Positions 23,288-31,541 of a DNA stretch of 64,000 nt are shown here, piece after piece. The DNA is from Bacteroidales bacterium UBA3810 (GTDB taxonomy: Bacteria > Bacteroidota > Bacteroidia > Bacteroidales > Paludibacteraceae), in contig DFEE01000006.1 in assembly GCA_002368645.1 (NCBI GenBank), positions 124,001 to 188,000 of the forward strand, written 5' to 3'. Numbering within the stretch: position 1 is the stretch's first letter; each line of letters begins with the position of its first letter. The translations under genes were made by a program, and so were the position numbers. The notes under the pieces were generated by a model that ran no database searches, was not told the DNA's origin, and worked only from the letters and a program-made list of their open reading frames with translations.

Positions 23288-25162
23288 TTAATCTTGGGCA
23301 AGAATAGTAGCCGAATAAGGCTCTACTACAATACGGTCTGTTTGGATTCGTCCTAAGCCGGCTTTATTATTGGCCTGCCCGTCATGCGCAAGGATGGTAT
23401 AAGCGGCCTCCGGGAAAAATGCTTCGGCAGGCTTGGCACCGCCGTTGAGGAGGACGATAAGCGATTTGGAGGTATCGATGCCTTCAAGATCTTTGATCGC
23501 ATAAACAATGAGGTTCTCGTTATCCGTATCGAGGAACTCCACGTGTTTTTGTACCGCCTCTGCGCTACCGAGTCGGAAGCCCTTATGCGAACGACGGATG
23601 GCGATGATCTCGCGGTAATATTCCCAGAGATCATACTTCGCTTTGTTTTCCCACGGGATAATATTGATACTATCCGGACTCTCGAAACTATTATCAATAC
23701 CCTGCTTGGTGCGATAGAATTCTTCGCCGCCATAGATGAAGGACATTCCTTGCGACACCAGGACAGCCGTCTGGGCGAGTTTGTTCATGCGAAAGCGGGT
23801 ATTTTCGGTTTCCTCCGTCGCGGAGACCTCTATGCGGTCGCGGAGGCAATAGTTATCATGGCAGGTGATATACGAGACATGCTGCATGGGTTCGCCGCTC
23901 CATTCGGGGCAAGCGATAAGTCCGCGCATGACATCTTTGACGGAAGCCGAATTACCCGAGGCAAAGCCCCGCTCATGATCGAAAGGTGAACCGATGAGGG
24001 CATTACGGATATCATCGCTGAAAGCGCCCACGCGCGGCATGGCATATGTGAATTGCTTCATAGCCAATTGGTCATAGGGAAACGCCGGTGTGATAGCAGA
24101 CCAGCCTTCTCCATAGGTAAGGATAGTCGGGTCTATCTCATCCAGCGCGGCTCGGATTTGACGCATAGTCTCCTGATCATGGATACCCATGAGATCGAAA
24201 CGGAAACCATCTATATGGTATTCGCGTGCCCAGTAACAAACGGACTCGACCATAAAGCGGCGCATCATCTCATGATCTGATGCCGTCTCATTGCCGCACC
24301 CCGAGCCGTTGGCGTATGTACCATCCTCGTTCATGCGATAGAAATAATAGGGCACAACACGTCCGAGTGCACAGCCCTCCGCATCGTAGGTATGATTATA
24401 TACGACATCCATGACAACGCGTATACCGGCTTTATGGAGCGATTGGATCATCTGTTTCGCTTCGCGGATACGGCACGTCGGATCGTATGGGTCGGTGGAA
24501 TAGCTGCCTTCGGGCACATTGTAGTTCACAGGGTCGTAGCCCCAGTTATATTTACGATTGGAGGAGGTCTCATCAATGGAGCCATAGTCGAAGAAAGGCA
24601 GGATCTGGAGGTGGGTGATGCCCATTTTTCGGAGGTGGTCAAGCGCAGGTTCTTCAATCATACCGATGAATTTACCTTTGTGCTGAATGCCGGAGTTTGG
24701 GGACATTGTGAAGTCGCGAATGTGTGTCTCATAGATCACTATATCCGTAGGATCGGTCATCGCGGGCCGTCTGTCACCGATCCATCCGGCAGGATTGGTT
24801 TGGCGCATGTCAATGATTGCAGCGCGCGCCCCATTCACCGAGACTGCCTTTGCAAAGATACCCGGGGAGAGTGCCGACCATTTGCCGTTCTGAAAGGAGC
24901 GAACGGTATAGTATTTGCCTGCCAGATCACCCTTGACGGCGGCATGCCAGAAAGACTGATCATCCTTAGTCAAGGGAATAGTTTGATACGCCTCCCGGCA
25001 GGCATCCTCGTAAAGAAGAACCTCCATCTGCTCCGCAGAATTGGACCAGAAGGCGAACTCCGTTTGCTGCGGGGAATAGACACATTCGTTTTCCAAGCGT
25101 GTCTGCTTGGCGGTACAGGACAATAAAATTAGCGAGAGCATAGTAATGAAAATGTTTCTCAT
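23288..25162 (-). CDS. pulA: Type I pullulanase (GH13), lipoprotein
   Basis: 624 residues from ATG 25162, where a lipoprotein signal begins (IFITMLSLILLSC). An N-terminal CBM48-like domain (TEFAFWSNSAEQMEVLLYED) is followed by the GH13 barrel. The pullulanase signature YNWGYDPVNYNVPEGSYS is present, as are VVMDVVYNHTYD (region I), GFRFDLMGIHD (catalytic Asp), LTYGEGWSA (catalytic Glu) and YITCHDNYCLRDR. It hydrolyses alpha-1,6 branches of pullulan, starch or glycogen and is probably anchored in the periplasm or outer membrane. The open frame extends to 25423, but that part covers the promoter at 25243-25274 and is not coding. Confidence 0.93.
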   Translation of the reverse strand: MRNIFITMLSLILLSCTAKQTRLENECVYSPQQTEFAFWSNSAEQMEVLLYEDACREAYQTIPLTKDDQSFWHAAVKGDLAGKYYTVRSFQNGKWSALSPGIFAKAVSVNGARAAIIDMRQTNPAGWIGDRRPAMTDPTDIVIYETHIRDFTMSPNSGIQHKGKFIGMIEEPALDHLRKMGITHLQILPFFDYGSIDETSSNRKYNWGYDPVNYNVPEGSYSTDPYDPTCRIREAKQMIQSLHKAGIRVVMDVVYNHTYDAEGCALGRVVPYYFYRMNEDGTYANGSGCGNETASDHEMMRRFMVESVCYWAREYHIDGFRFDLMGIHDQETMRQIRAALDEIDPTILTYGEGWSAITPAFPYDQLAMKQFTYAMPRVGAFSDDIRNALIGSPFDHERGFASGNSASVKDVMRGLIACPEWSGEPMQHVSYITCHDNYCLRDRIEVSATEETENTRFRMNKLAQTAVLVSQGMSFIYGGEEFYRTKQGIDNSFESPDSINIIPWENKAKYDLWEYYREIIAIRRSHKGFRLGSAEAVQKHVEFLDTDNENLIVYAIKDLEGIDTSKSLIVLLNGGAKPAEAFFPEAAYTILAHDGQANNKAGLGRIQTDRIVVEPYSATILAQD

Positions 25163-25242
25163 AGGATTTAAAAGTTTTACTGAGTTTTTTAATATCTCGG
25201 CATCTATGCCAAAAGTTGAACGAAGAGAATCTTTTTTAGGCA

Positions 25243-25274
25243 CAAAGGTACAACTTTTAATTGGATTATGCAAG
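25243..25274 (-). promoter_or_regulatory. Promoter of pulA
   Basis: Minus strand: -33 CTTGCATAATCC (25274-25263), 20 bases, -7 TACCTTTG (25250-25243). The leader to ATG 25162 is about 74 bases. Confidence 0.65.
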
Positions 25275-25329
25275 GATTTATGAAAAAAAATCATTTTTGC
25301 ACGGAAATTTTGTAAAAAGGTCACTTTTA

Positions 25330-25361
25330 TTTGCGTATCTCCAAAATTTGTTGTATATTTG
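25330..25361 (+). promoter_or_regulatory. Promoter of the small gene 25382-25591
   Basis: -33 TTTGCGTAT at 25330-25338, 20 bases, -7 TATATTTG at 25354-25361. The start is near 25368, about 14 bases before ATG 25382, which fixes the choice of start. Confidence 0.72.
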
Positions 25362-25381
25362 TAGGCAAAAATAGAAGATAT

Positions 25382-25591
25382 ATGTCCACGGTGAAATTTA
25401 TTGATCCGATAGCCGGTGTACATGGCAAGTTATCGGGAGAAAGTAATACGTATGTTCGCAAAGTAAACGGCAAGTTTATCACTCAACGCTGTCCAGACCG
25501 GAGTAATCATGTAGCGAGTGAGGCGGAGGCAGCCAATCGTCGAGCATTTGGAGCCAAGTTTGGTACTGCGCGTAAAAAGAAGGCAGAATAG
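25382..25591 (+). CDS. Small basic protein of unknown family, paralog of 6508-6900
   Basis: 69 residues from ATG 25382 (MSTVKFIDPIAGVHGKLSGE); an upstream in-frame ATG at 25331 lies inside the promoter. The protein is basic, ends FGAKFGTARKKKAE and has no signal peptide. The N-terminal pattern K[FY]xDPIAxVxGKL is shared with the 130-residue protein at 6508-6900, and a following VRKVNGKFITQRCPD parallels VVDVQRKKIFGYD. The basic tail could bind nucleic acid (inference). It is a single gene with its own promoter, followed by arrays of 11- and 10-bp repeats. Function unknown. Confidence 0.78.
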   Translation: MSTVKFIDPIAGVHGKLSGESNTYVRKVNGKFITQRCPDRSNHVASEAEAANRRAFGAKFGTARKKKAE

Positions 25592-25631
25592 GGAGTGGCG
25601 AAACGGGGATAGAGTCGTAAAGAGATTTATC

Positions 25632-25719
25632 ACTAATCCATAAGCGATCTATAACCGATCTATGCTAATGGTCCTGTAGTGGTCCCGTAGTGGTCCCGTT
25701 GTGGTCCCGTTACTGTCAG
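25632..25719. repeat. 11-bp phased repeat array beside the small gene
   Basis: Successive 11-base units can be read without slippage: two units of AAGCGATCTAT type (25642-25663), then four units TGGTCCYGTAG / TGGTCCCGTTN (25669-25712). The core is bounded by TGCTAA (25662-25667) and CTGTCAG (25713-25719). The array at 6911-6998 has the same boundaries, TGCTAA and TTGTCAG, around a different 11-mer. Confidence 0.82.
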
Positions 25720-25760
25720 GGGAGGAAATAGTGGGATTAGAGAGGACGGAAGAGGTCAGA

Positions 25761-25810
25761 AGGAATCGGAAATTATCGGAGTTTATCCGAAATTATCGGA
25801 AATTATCAGA
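25761..25810. repeat. 10-bp phased repeat array
   Basis: Five consecutive 10-base units: AGGAATCGGA, AATTATCGGA, GTTTATCCGA, AATTATCGGA, AATTATCAGA. It differs in unit length and sequence from the 11-bp array 40 bases upstream. Confidence 0.8.
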
Positions 25811-25925
25811 GGAGATATTGGAAGGGGATGAATGAGGGGGCAAAAATATGTAAATATTTAATTCCGCCAAGAGATTATATGTTAGTAGTGTTGCAATAAT
25901 TTTAAGAAAAAAACATAGATAAACC

Positions 25926-26047
25926 CTTTTGAATGCTTTTGAGCTACGCTCTACGCGGAATTAACTGCTAAAAGTCACTTGTGAGTAAACTCCCAAATGC
26001 CTTTTATCACCCAAATCCGCACTCTGACGAGTAAAAGCGTTCAAAAG
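25926..26047. repeat. 122-bp element bounded by 15-bp inverted repeats
   Basis: The left end CTTTTGAATGCTTTT (25926-25940) and the right end AAAAGCGTTCAAAAG (26033-26047) are inverted repeats with one mismatch. The interior has no open frame of note. Size and ends recall a MITE-like element, but no clear target-site duplication is visible. Confidence 0.45.
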
Positions 26048-26164
26048 AAATAAACACAAAAAACAATTATAATTTGTCCATCCTTGAAGAAATATATAAA
26101 ATTGAACGAGGAAATAAATGAAAAATATAAAAAACAAATCCTAAAAAACACTTATAAGTAACTA

Positions 26165-26179
26165 TAAAGTGTCACTTTA
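26165..26179. promoter_or_regulatory. 15-bp palindrome upstream of 26266
   Basis: TAAAGTGTCACTTTA is a perfect inverted repeat around a central T, 87 bases before the ATG of the membrane protein gene. It could be a regulator site; there is no other support. Confidence 0.3.
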
Positions 26180-26265
26180 CATCACTTGAAACTTGAAATA
26201 TCGCAACAGTCGTAATTGTAAGTCATAAAAACACCTTTTATTTAATTTAAAGTCGGTTAAAAATA

Positions 26266-27222
26266 ATGAAAAGACTCGTATTTTCTTTTTTATTGCTTAT
26301 CAGCGCTTCCATGTTGATGGGAAAGGATCCTTATTACATCGTGGACGGCAAACACGGGGTGCAGAAAAAGGATCTGCCACCTGAAGAACAAATAGTTTTG
26401 CGTAAAGATGTGCCACCAGAAGAGGCGGTTTTTGCTTATGGAAAAAAAGCTTCCGGCGGAGCGGTGTTGATTAAAACAAAAAATGCCTTACAACAAGCTG
26501 CGGCTGAAGATGCTATGTATCAATACAATGGAAGGGCACTTGAGGCAAAGCCTAATCGTGCGAGCGGAGGCCGTGAAGTTCAGCGAATAGAAAAGACTTC
26601 TAAATCATATTCGCCAAACTTCAAAGTTATAGGACCTATTATGCTCATTTTGATTCCTCTATCTTTCCTTCTTCTCATAATAAAGTCTATTAGTGTGATG
26701 TCGGAGGCAAAATTCTACTGCAAAGGACTTTCCTTTCCGAAGGGAGGGCGATTTGATGCTTTCTCTTGGTTGGATGTGTTCGTTTTTATTGATGTATTAG
26801 CAATATTGATATTATTGCTATTTCTTGTAGGGCTACAAGCCGGTTGGCCTTTTATCATAGTAGTATGCGTTCTTGCCATATTATTCTCATTTTCTATGGT
26901 TTCAAGAAGTAAGAAGTACATAGAGATTGATAATAACGGTTTTCATGCAATAGATGTAAGAGGTTGGCTCTTAATGCCGAAGTATGTAGAGGTGGCATTG
27001 AATTGGAAGCAAATAGCGTGCACCAAATTGTTAGAAGAAGCCGATGGGTACGCCTCAAAGTTTACTATTTTCTTCTATGGCAATCCGGATATGACGGAGC
27101 TGATAGAAACCTATAGTCTGCACCATCTCCCTGTTTCGGAAGTGGTGGCTTGTATGAATGATTGCTATGCCCGCTATTCCGGGAAATCCGTATTTGATGC
27201 GCCGTTAATAAAAACTCCATAA
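26266..27222 (+). CDS. Membrane protein with TonB-plug-like N-terminal motif and PH-like C-terminal region
   Basis: 318 residues. A signal peptide (MKRLVFSFLLLISASMLMG) precedes a short region DPYYIVDGKHGVQ...IVLRKDVPPE...FAYGKKASGGAVLIKTKN (residues about 21-78). This follows the plug motif of SusC-type TonB receptors (YVIDGxP...IxVLKD...YGxRxxxGVILITTK). No barrel follows. Instead there are three hydrophobic segments (about 121-146, 167-188, 191-211) and a C-terminal stretch from KKYIEIDNNGFHAIDVRG that looks like a small bacterial PH-like domain. Codon use is AT-richer than its neighbours. I do not recognise the whole protein. It is a single gene in an AT-rich island. Confidence 0.75.
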   Translation: MKRLVFSFLLLISASMLMGKDPYYIVDGKHGVQKKDLPPEEQIVLRKDVPPEEAVFAYGKKASGGAVLIKTKNALQQAAAEDAMYQYNGRALEAKPNRASGGREVQRIEKTSKSYSPNFKVIGPIMLILIPLSFLLLIIKSISVMSEAKFYCKGLSFPKGGRFDAFSWLDVFVFIDVLAILILLLFLVGLQAGWPFIIVVCVLAILFSFSMVSRSKKYIEIDNNGFHAIDVRGWLLMPKYVEVALNWKQIACTKLLEEADGYASKFTIFFYGNPDMTELIETYSLHHLPVSEVVACMNDCYARYSGKSVFDAPLIKTP

Positions 27223-27582
27223 TCTGCAAGTTGCCGCAAAAACCTCTAAAACAGCCAGGGCATTTTAGTGCCAAAATGTCTGTATCTATCATCAACAATG
27301 GCCTAATTGTTGGTTATTCATCTGTCATCGTCATCGCACGGGCTCAATAATATTTCTGTTATTTTTTAATAAAATAGGCAAAAAAGTAGATTTTATTTGC
27401 ATCATTCAGAAAAATGTTGTATCTTTGCGCGCTTAAAATGGCGTTTAGTCATATCGGGGTGAAAAATGAGAGGGGGCAGGAGTTAGGAGTCAGGAGTCAA
27501 GACTAAAATGTAATGGGGACGGGGCTGAGATCAAATTAAGTTAGAATCAAATAGTGATAAACAAGGAATCAAATAGTAATCT
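27223..27582. other. 360-bp intergenic region with one promoter
   Basis: It contains a weak hairpin CAACAAT/ATTGTTG (27293-27312), the promoter at 27396-27427, and a leader of about 150 bases with three AGGAGTY heptamers (about 27479-27499). No open reading frame or RNA gene recognised. Confidence 0.7.
27396..27427 (+). promoter_or_regulatory. Promoter of the GT4-DUF5686 operon
   Basis: -33 TTTGCATCA at 27396-27404, 20 bases, -7 TATCTTTG at 27420-27427. The leader to ATG 27583 is about 149 bases, long for this genome. Confidence 0.74.
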
Positions 27583-28773
27583 ATGATGGATAAGCAATTA
27601 CGAATCGGGATTTTTAATGATAGTTTTCCGCCAGTGATGGATGGCGTGGCGATGGTGACTTTGAATTATGCCTGGTGGCTAAAGGACAGGGGTGAGGATG
27701 TGCGCGTTATTACGCCCTATGTGCCTGATGCAGAGCCTTTCATAGCGAAGATGACCTATCCCGTTATGCAATACAGTTCCATTCCCGTGCTTGTGCGTAA
27801 GCCCTATCGTGCCGGTGTACCGCAAGTGGCGTTTAAGTTTCAGCGGGAGTTTAACCAATTGACTTTTGACATTGTGCACACGCACTGCCCGTTCTCTTCC
27901 GCTCATTTGGCACTTCGGGCGGCTAAAAGGCAAAATATCCCCTTTGTCGCTTCGTTCCACACCAAGTACCGTGAAGATTTTGTGCGCGGTACGCATAGCG
28001 AGAGGATTGCCGACATGATGATACGCCGGATTATTAAGCTCTATGAACAGGCAGATGCCGTATGGATTCCGCAGGCCGCGGTAGAAGAGACGCTCCGTGA
28101 GTACGGCTATAAAGGTGAGGTGACCGTTGTTGATAATGGAAATGATTTTGTTACGCCGGTGGACCAGATAGCGGTAATGCGTAAAGAGATGCGCAAGGAA
28201 CTCGGTGTGCGAGATAACGAGTTGATGTTCCTCTATGTAGGACAACATATATGGGAAAAGAACTGGGCGTTGATGCTTGATGCGTTGAAGGAAATTCGCG
28301 AGTTGCCTTTCCGCTTCTTTACTTGTGGTTCGGGTTATGCGATGAAGGATATAGAAGCCAAGGTGGCAGAATACGGGTTACAAGATAAAGTGACTTCCCT
28401 CGGTGTGGTGAAAGACCGCGAGCGTCTTAAGAAGATTCAAGCGGCAGCGGACCTGTTCCTCTTCCCGTCACTGTATGATACATCGCCTCTGACTATCCGT
28501 GAGGCGGCAGCAATGCATACTCCGTCTGTGATGATTGCCGGCTCAACGACCGCAGAGGTTATTACTGCGGACGGAAACGGTTTCCTCGCGGAGAATACGC
28601 CCGAAGCTTATTCTAAACAATTGAAATTACTCATTGAGCACCCCGAACTGATTGAACCTGTGGCGAATAATGCTGCATCAACCCTTACCCGCTCATGGGA
28701 AGATGTAATGGACGAGGTGCGGATGCGGTATAGAGATATAATCCAATGCAAGAAAAGAAATACAGCAAAATAG
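27583..28773 (+). CDS. Family 4 glycosyltransferase, diacylglycerol glucosyltransferase-like
   Basis: 396 residues, GT-B fold. N-terminus LRIGIFNDSFPPVMDGVAMV, then IVHTHCPFSSAHLALRAA and PFVASFHTKYREDF, which recall 1,2-diacylglycerol 3-glucosyltransferases and related GT4 enzymes. The donor-binding region is ADLFLFPSLYDTSPLTIREAAAMHTP, with the E-x7-E pattern replaced by SPLTIREAA. It probably adds a sugar to a membrane lipid or glycan. ATG 27586 is an equally possible start. It overlaps the next gene by 28 bases. Confidence 0.85.
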   Translation: MMDKQLRIGIFNDSFPPVMDGVAMVTLNYAWWLKDRGEDVRVITPYVPDAEPFIAKMTYPVMQYSSIPVLVRKPYRAGVPQVAFKFQREFNQLTFDIVHTHCPFSSAHLALRAAKRQNIPFVASFHTKYREDFVRGTHSERIADMMIRRIIKLYEQADAVWIPQAAVEETLREYGYKGEVTVVDNGNDFVTPVDQIAVMRKEMRKELGVRDNELMFLYVGQHIWEKNWALMLDALKEIRELPFRFFTCGSGYAMKDIEAKVAEYGLQDKVTSLGVVKDRERLKKIQAAADLFLFPSLYDTSPLTIREAAAMHTPSVMIAGSTTAEVITADGNGFLAENTPEAYSKQLKLLIEHPELIEPVANNAASTLTRSWEDVMDEVRMRYRDIIQCKKRNTAK

Positions 28774-31541
28774 CATGGCTGGTAGTCTTACTGCTCTTGG
28801 CAGTCACTAACCTGTGTGCGCAAACGAGCGTCAGCGGTATTGTCGTTGATGCCGAAACGGGTGAGCCATTGCCATTTGTGCAGATTTACTACATCAAACC
28901 CAGTTCGGAAGGCTCTGTTTTCTCAGGTATCGGTACAACATCCGATATGGATGGTAATTTCAGCATCTCCACAACGAAGGAATATACGACCGTCAACTTT
29001 GAGATGATGGGCTATAAGACGGAGATGTTTAACCTTCGTAAGGGTCAGAGTGTCAAAAATAAGAAGATTAAGATGACGCCTGATACTTACGGTTTGGACG
29101 AGATAGTTGTTACGCCGAAAAACCGTAAGCAACAATATAAACGGAAGAATAACCCCGCCGTAGAGCTGATTCAGAATGTAATCGCCCATAAGGACTCTCT
29201 GACTCCCAAGACGCAAGAGCATTACATTGCGTCCACCTATCACAGACAGTCCTTTGCACTTGACAATTTCACGCCCAATTTCGAGAAAGGCTTTTGGAAA
29301 TCGGTTAATTTCGTGAAGAAATATATCGACACGACGGGCGTCTATCCAGCCATTACATTATCCATCCGCGAGAACCTCGGTCATGAGTACTACCAAGCTA
29401 AGCCTCACCGCGAGAAGAAGCGCATAGACAGGAAGCGTTTTTTCGGTCTCGAGTCGTTGATGCCGACTGCCACACTTGAACAGCAGTTAAAGACTATCTT
29501 TACCGATGTAGAAATTAACGATAACGACATGAATATGCTGTTCAACCGCTTTGTATCACCGTTATCCTCGAGTTTGGCCGTCGCGTACTATCAGTACTAT
29601 ATTATGGACACATTGATGGTCGATGGATATGAGTGTATAGACCTTGCTTTTGTGCCGGTGAACAGTGAGAGTTACTCATTCACGGGACACCTGTATGTCA
29701 TCAATGACTCTTCAACCTATAAACTGAAGCGCTTTACCCTCAATGTGCCGACCCATATCAACCTCAATTTTGTGAGTGACTACTCTGTAGCTTGTGATTA
29801 CACCCAATTGCCCAACGGCCTATGGGTGCCGGAACGTTCCTCTACTTATTGTAAGTTCTATTTGACTAATAAGAAGCGTACGCTACTTGCCCGTCAGACA
29901 AAGATTTACACGGGTTTTGACTTTGAGACAGAAATAGATAAGGAAGCTTTCAATCCATTCATAACGAACTACACAATGGGTCATAAGCGCGACTCTACCA
30001 AGAAAGGTGAGGCGGCACCCCGTATGGCGACTAATCCGTTGATGGACAGCGATAATGACACGACAAGTTTGAAGGAGGACTTCAAGTTCTGGGACGACCA
30101 TAGGCCGGAGCCATTGACATTCTACGAGAGTTCGGTGATGGACCTTGTGAATGAGTTCAAATCAACTCCGAAGTTCAACTCGTTGCTCATGACGATAGAC
30201 GCTTTTGCCAGCGAATATGTAGCGACGGTTCCTACGACGCGTTGGGGTGAGTCGAAGTGGGATTTCGGTCCTATTTACAGTACGGTAAGTTACAACAGGT
30301 TAGAGGGTGTTCGTTTGCGTTTAGGCGGTCAGACGACGGCAAACTTCAACAGGCATTGGTTTTTGTCAACTTATGCTGCCTTTGGTACGACGGACTTGCG
30401 TCCGAAAGGGGAGCTCAAGGTCATGTATTCCTTCAACAAGAAGCGTTATCACCTGTATGAGCCGCTCCGGGATTACCTGATGCTCAGCGCTTCGTATGAT
30501 GTGGAAGAACCTGCTCAACAGTACTCGGTATTAGAGCGGGATAATATATTGATGTCAATTCCGACGGGCAAGCCGGTGCTGAAGAATTATCAGTATATAG
30601 CGCGTGGTAAGTTGATGTATTTTAAGGAGTTGCCGATACAGTTGACCACGAAAGTGTGGTTTCAGTATGAGAATAATGAGGCTGCGGGCTCGATGCGTTA
30701 TGACCGTATCTTGGCTTACGACACGCTTGGGAACATCAGTGCCTCGCAGCAGTTCACGCACTATAACGATTTTCAATTAGGTTTTGAGTTGCGTTACTCG
30801 CCAGGGTCTAATTTTCCGATTAACCGTCAGGGAATAGAGACTCCCTTTACCCTGGAACAAGATGCTCCGGTTATCTCCATCAGCCACCAGTTCGGTTATT
30901 TGGACGACCGATTTTCCGGGGGGCGTGGCTATTTCTACAACATCACCCAACTGACGGCTGAGAAGCGTTTTTGGTTTTCGTCCTTCGGTCACTTGGATGC
31001 ACGTATTCAGACCGGTATGGTATGGAATAAAGTGCCGTTCACGAAGCTATATAGTCCAACGACGTCAAGTTCGATATTCTTGGGTAAGAACGCGTTTAAC
31101 TTGATGCAGCCGATGGAGTTCATGATGGACGCCTACGTGGCATTGTATGCAACTTATTTCTTCAAAGGTTGGATACTGAACCGAATACCGGGAATCAATA
31201 AGCTGAAGTTGCGCGGAGTGGTATCGTTCTCAATGATTTATGGTGGTTTGACTGCCAAGAATAACCCATTTATCGCGGGGAATGAGGGCTTGTACAAGTT
31301 GCCGGAGTCGGGTGTCTTTGACGAGAACGGCATCTATCAATACGGTTACACGTCTTCACCGATCGGTAAGTTGCCGTATATGGAGATGACAGTCGGTTTA
31401 GAAAACATCCTTAAATTTATACGAATAGACTATGTACGTCGCTTGACTTACAACGACTATGAGTTGCCAAACGGCATGCACCGTCGCTTGGGCGGTTGGG
31501 GACGTAACGGAGTCAAAATAACGGTATTCTTTGCGCTATGA
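28746..31541 (+). CDS. DUF5686-family outer-membrane protein with carboxypeptidase-like regulatory domain
   Basis: 931 residues. Signal peptide (IAWLVVLLLLAVTNLCAQ), then an Ig-like CarboxypepD_reg domain at about 28-115 (SVSGIVVDAETGEPLPFVQI, GLDEIVVTPKN), a middle domain, and a C-terminal beta-barrel of about 450 residues starting near SKWDFGPIYSTVSYNRLEG and ending KITVFFAL with an aromatic last strand. DUF5686 proteins are abundant in Bacteroidota; function unknown. It is the full-length paralog of 16182-18152. Start chosen at 28746 for the signal peptide. Confidence 0.9.
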   Translation: MQEKKYSKIAWLVVLLLLAVTNLCAQTSVSGIVVDAETGEPLPFVQIYYIKPSSEGSVFSGIGTTSDMDGNFSISTTKEYTTVNFEMMGYKTEMFNLRKGQSVKNKKIKMTPDTYGLDEIVVTPKNRKQQYKRKNNPAVELIQNVIAHKDSLTPKTQEHYIASTYHRQSFALDNFTPNFEKGFWKSVNFVKKYIDTTGVYPAITLSIRENLGHEYYQAKPHREKKRIDRKRFFGLESLMPTATLEQQLKTIFTDVEINDNDMNMLFNRFVSPLSSSLAVAYYQYYIMDTLMVDGYECIDLAFVPVNSESYSFTGHLYVINDSSTYKLKRFTLNVPTHINLNFVSDYSVACDYTQLPNGLWVPERSSTYCKFYLTNKKRTLLARQTKIYTGFDFETEIDKEAFNPFITNYTMGHKRDSTKKGEAAPRMATNPLMDSDNDTTSLKEDFKFWDDHRPEPLTFYESSVMDLVNEFKSTPKFNSLLMTIDAFASEYVATVPTTRWGESKWDFGPIYSTVSYNRLEGVRLRLGGQTTANFNRHWFLSTYAAFGTTDLRPKGELKVMYSFNKKRYHLYEPLRDYLMLSASYDVEEPAQQYSVLERDNILMSIPTGKPVLKNYQYIARGKLMYFKELPIQLTTKVWFQYENNEAAGSMRYDRILAYDTLGNISASQQFTHYNDFQLGFELRYSPGSNFPINRQGIETPFTLEQDAPVISISHQFGYLDDRFSGGRGYFYNITQLTAEKRFWFSSFGHLDARIQTGMVWNKVPFTKLYSPTTSSSIFLGKNAFNLMQPMEFMMDAYVALYATYFFKGWILNRIPGINKLKLRGVVSFSMIYGGLTAKNNPFIAGNEGLYKLPESGVFDENGIYQYGYTSSPIGKLPYMEMTVGLENILKFIRIDYVRRLTYNDYELPNGMHRRLGGWGRNGVKITVFFAL

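Larger units (their letters stand above)
25592..26265. other. 674-bp intergenic region rich in short repeats
   Basis: No gene seen. It holds an 11-bp phased array (25632-25719), a 10-bp phased array (25761-25810), an inverted-repeat element (25926-26047) and a 15-bp palindrome (26165-26179). From about 25830 on it is markedly more AT-rich than the rest of the window. I see no consensus promoter for the gene at 26266. Confidence 0.8.

Noticed and set aside
25163..25423. N-terminal 87-codon extension of pullulanase
   Set aside because: It crosses the pulA promoter (25243-25274) and the divergent promoter; the lipoprotein signal at 25162 gives a natural start.
26033..26265. Promoter for the plug-motif gene
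   Set aside because: I could not find a TTTG-N20-TAnnTTTG pair before 26266; only the palindrome at 26165-26179 was kept, at low confidence.
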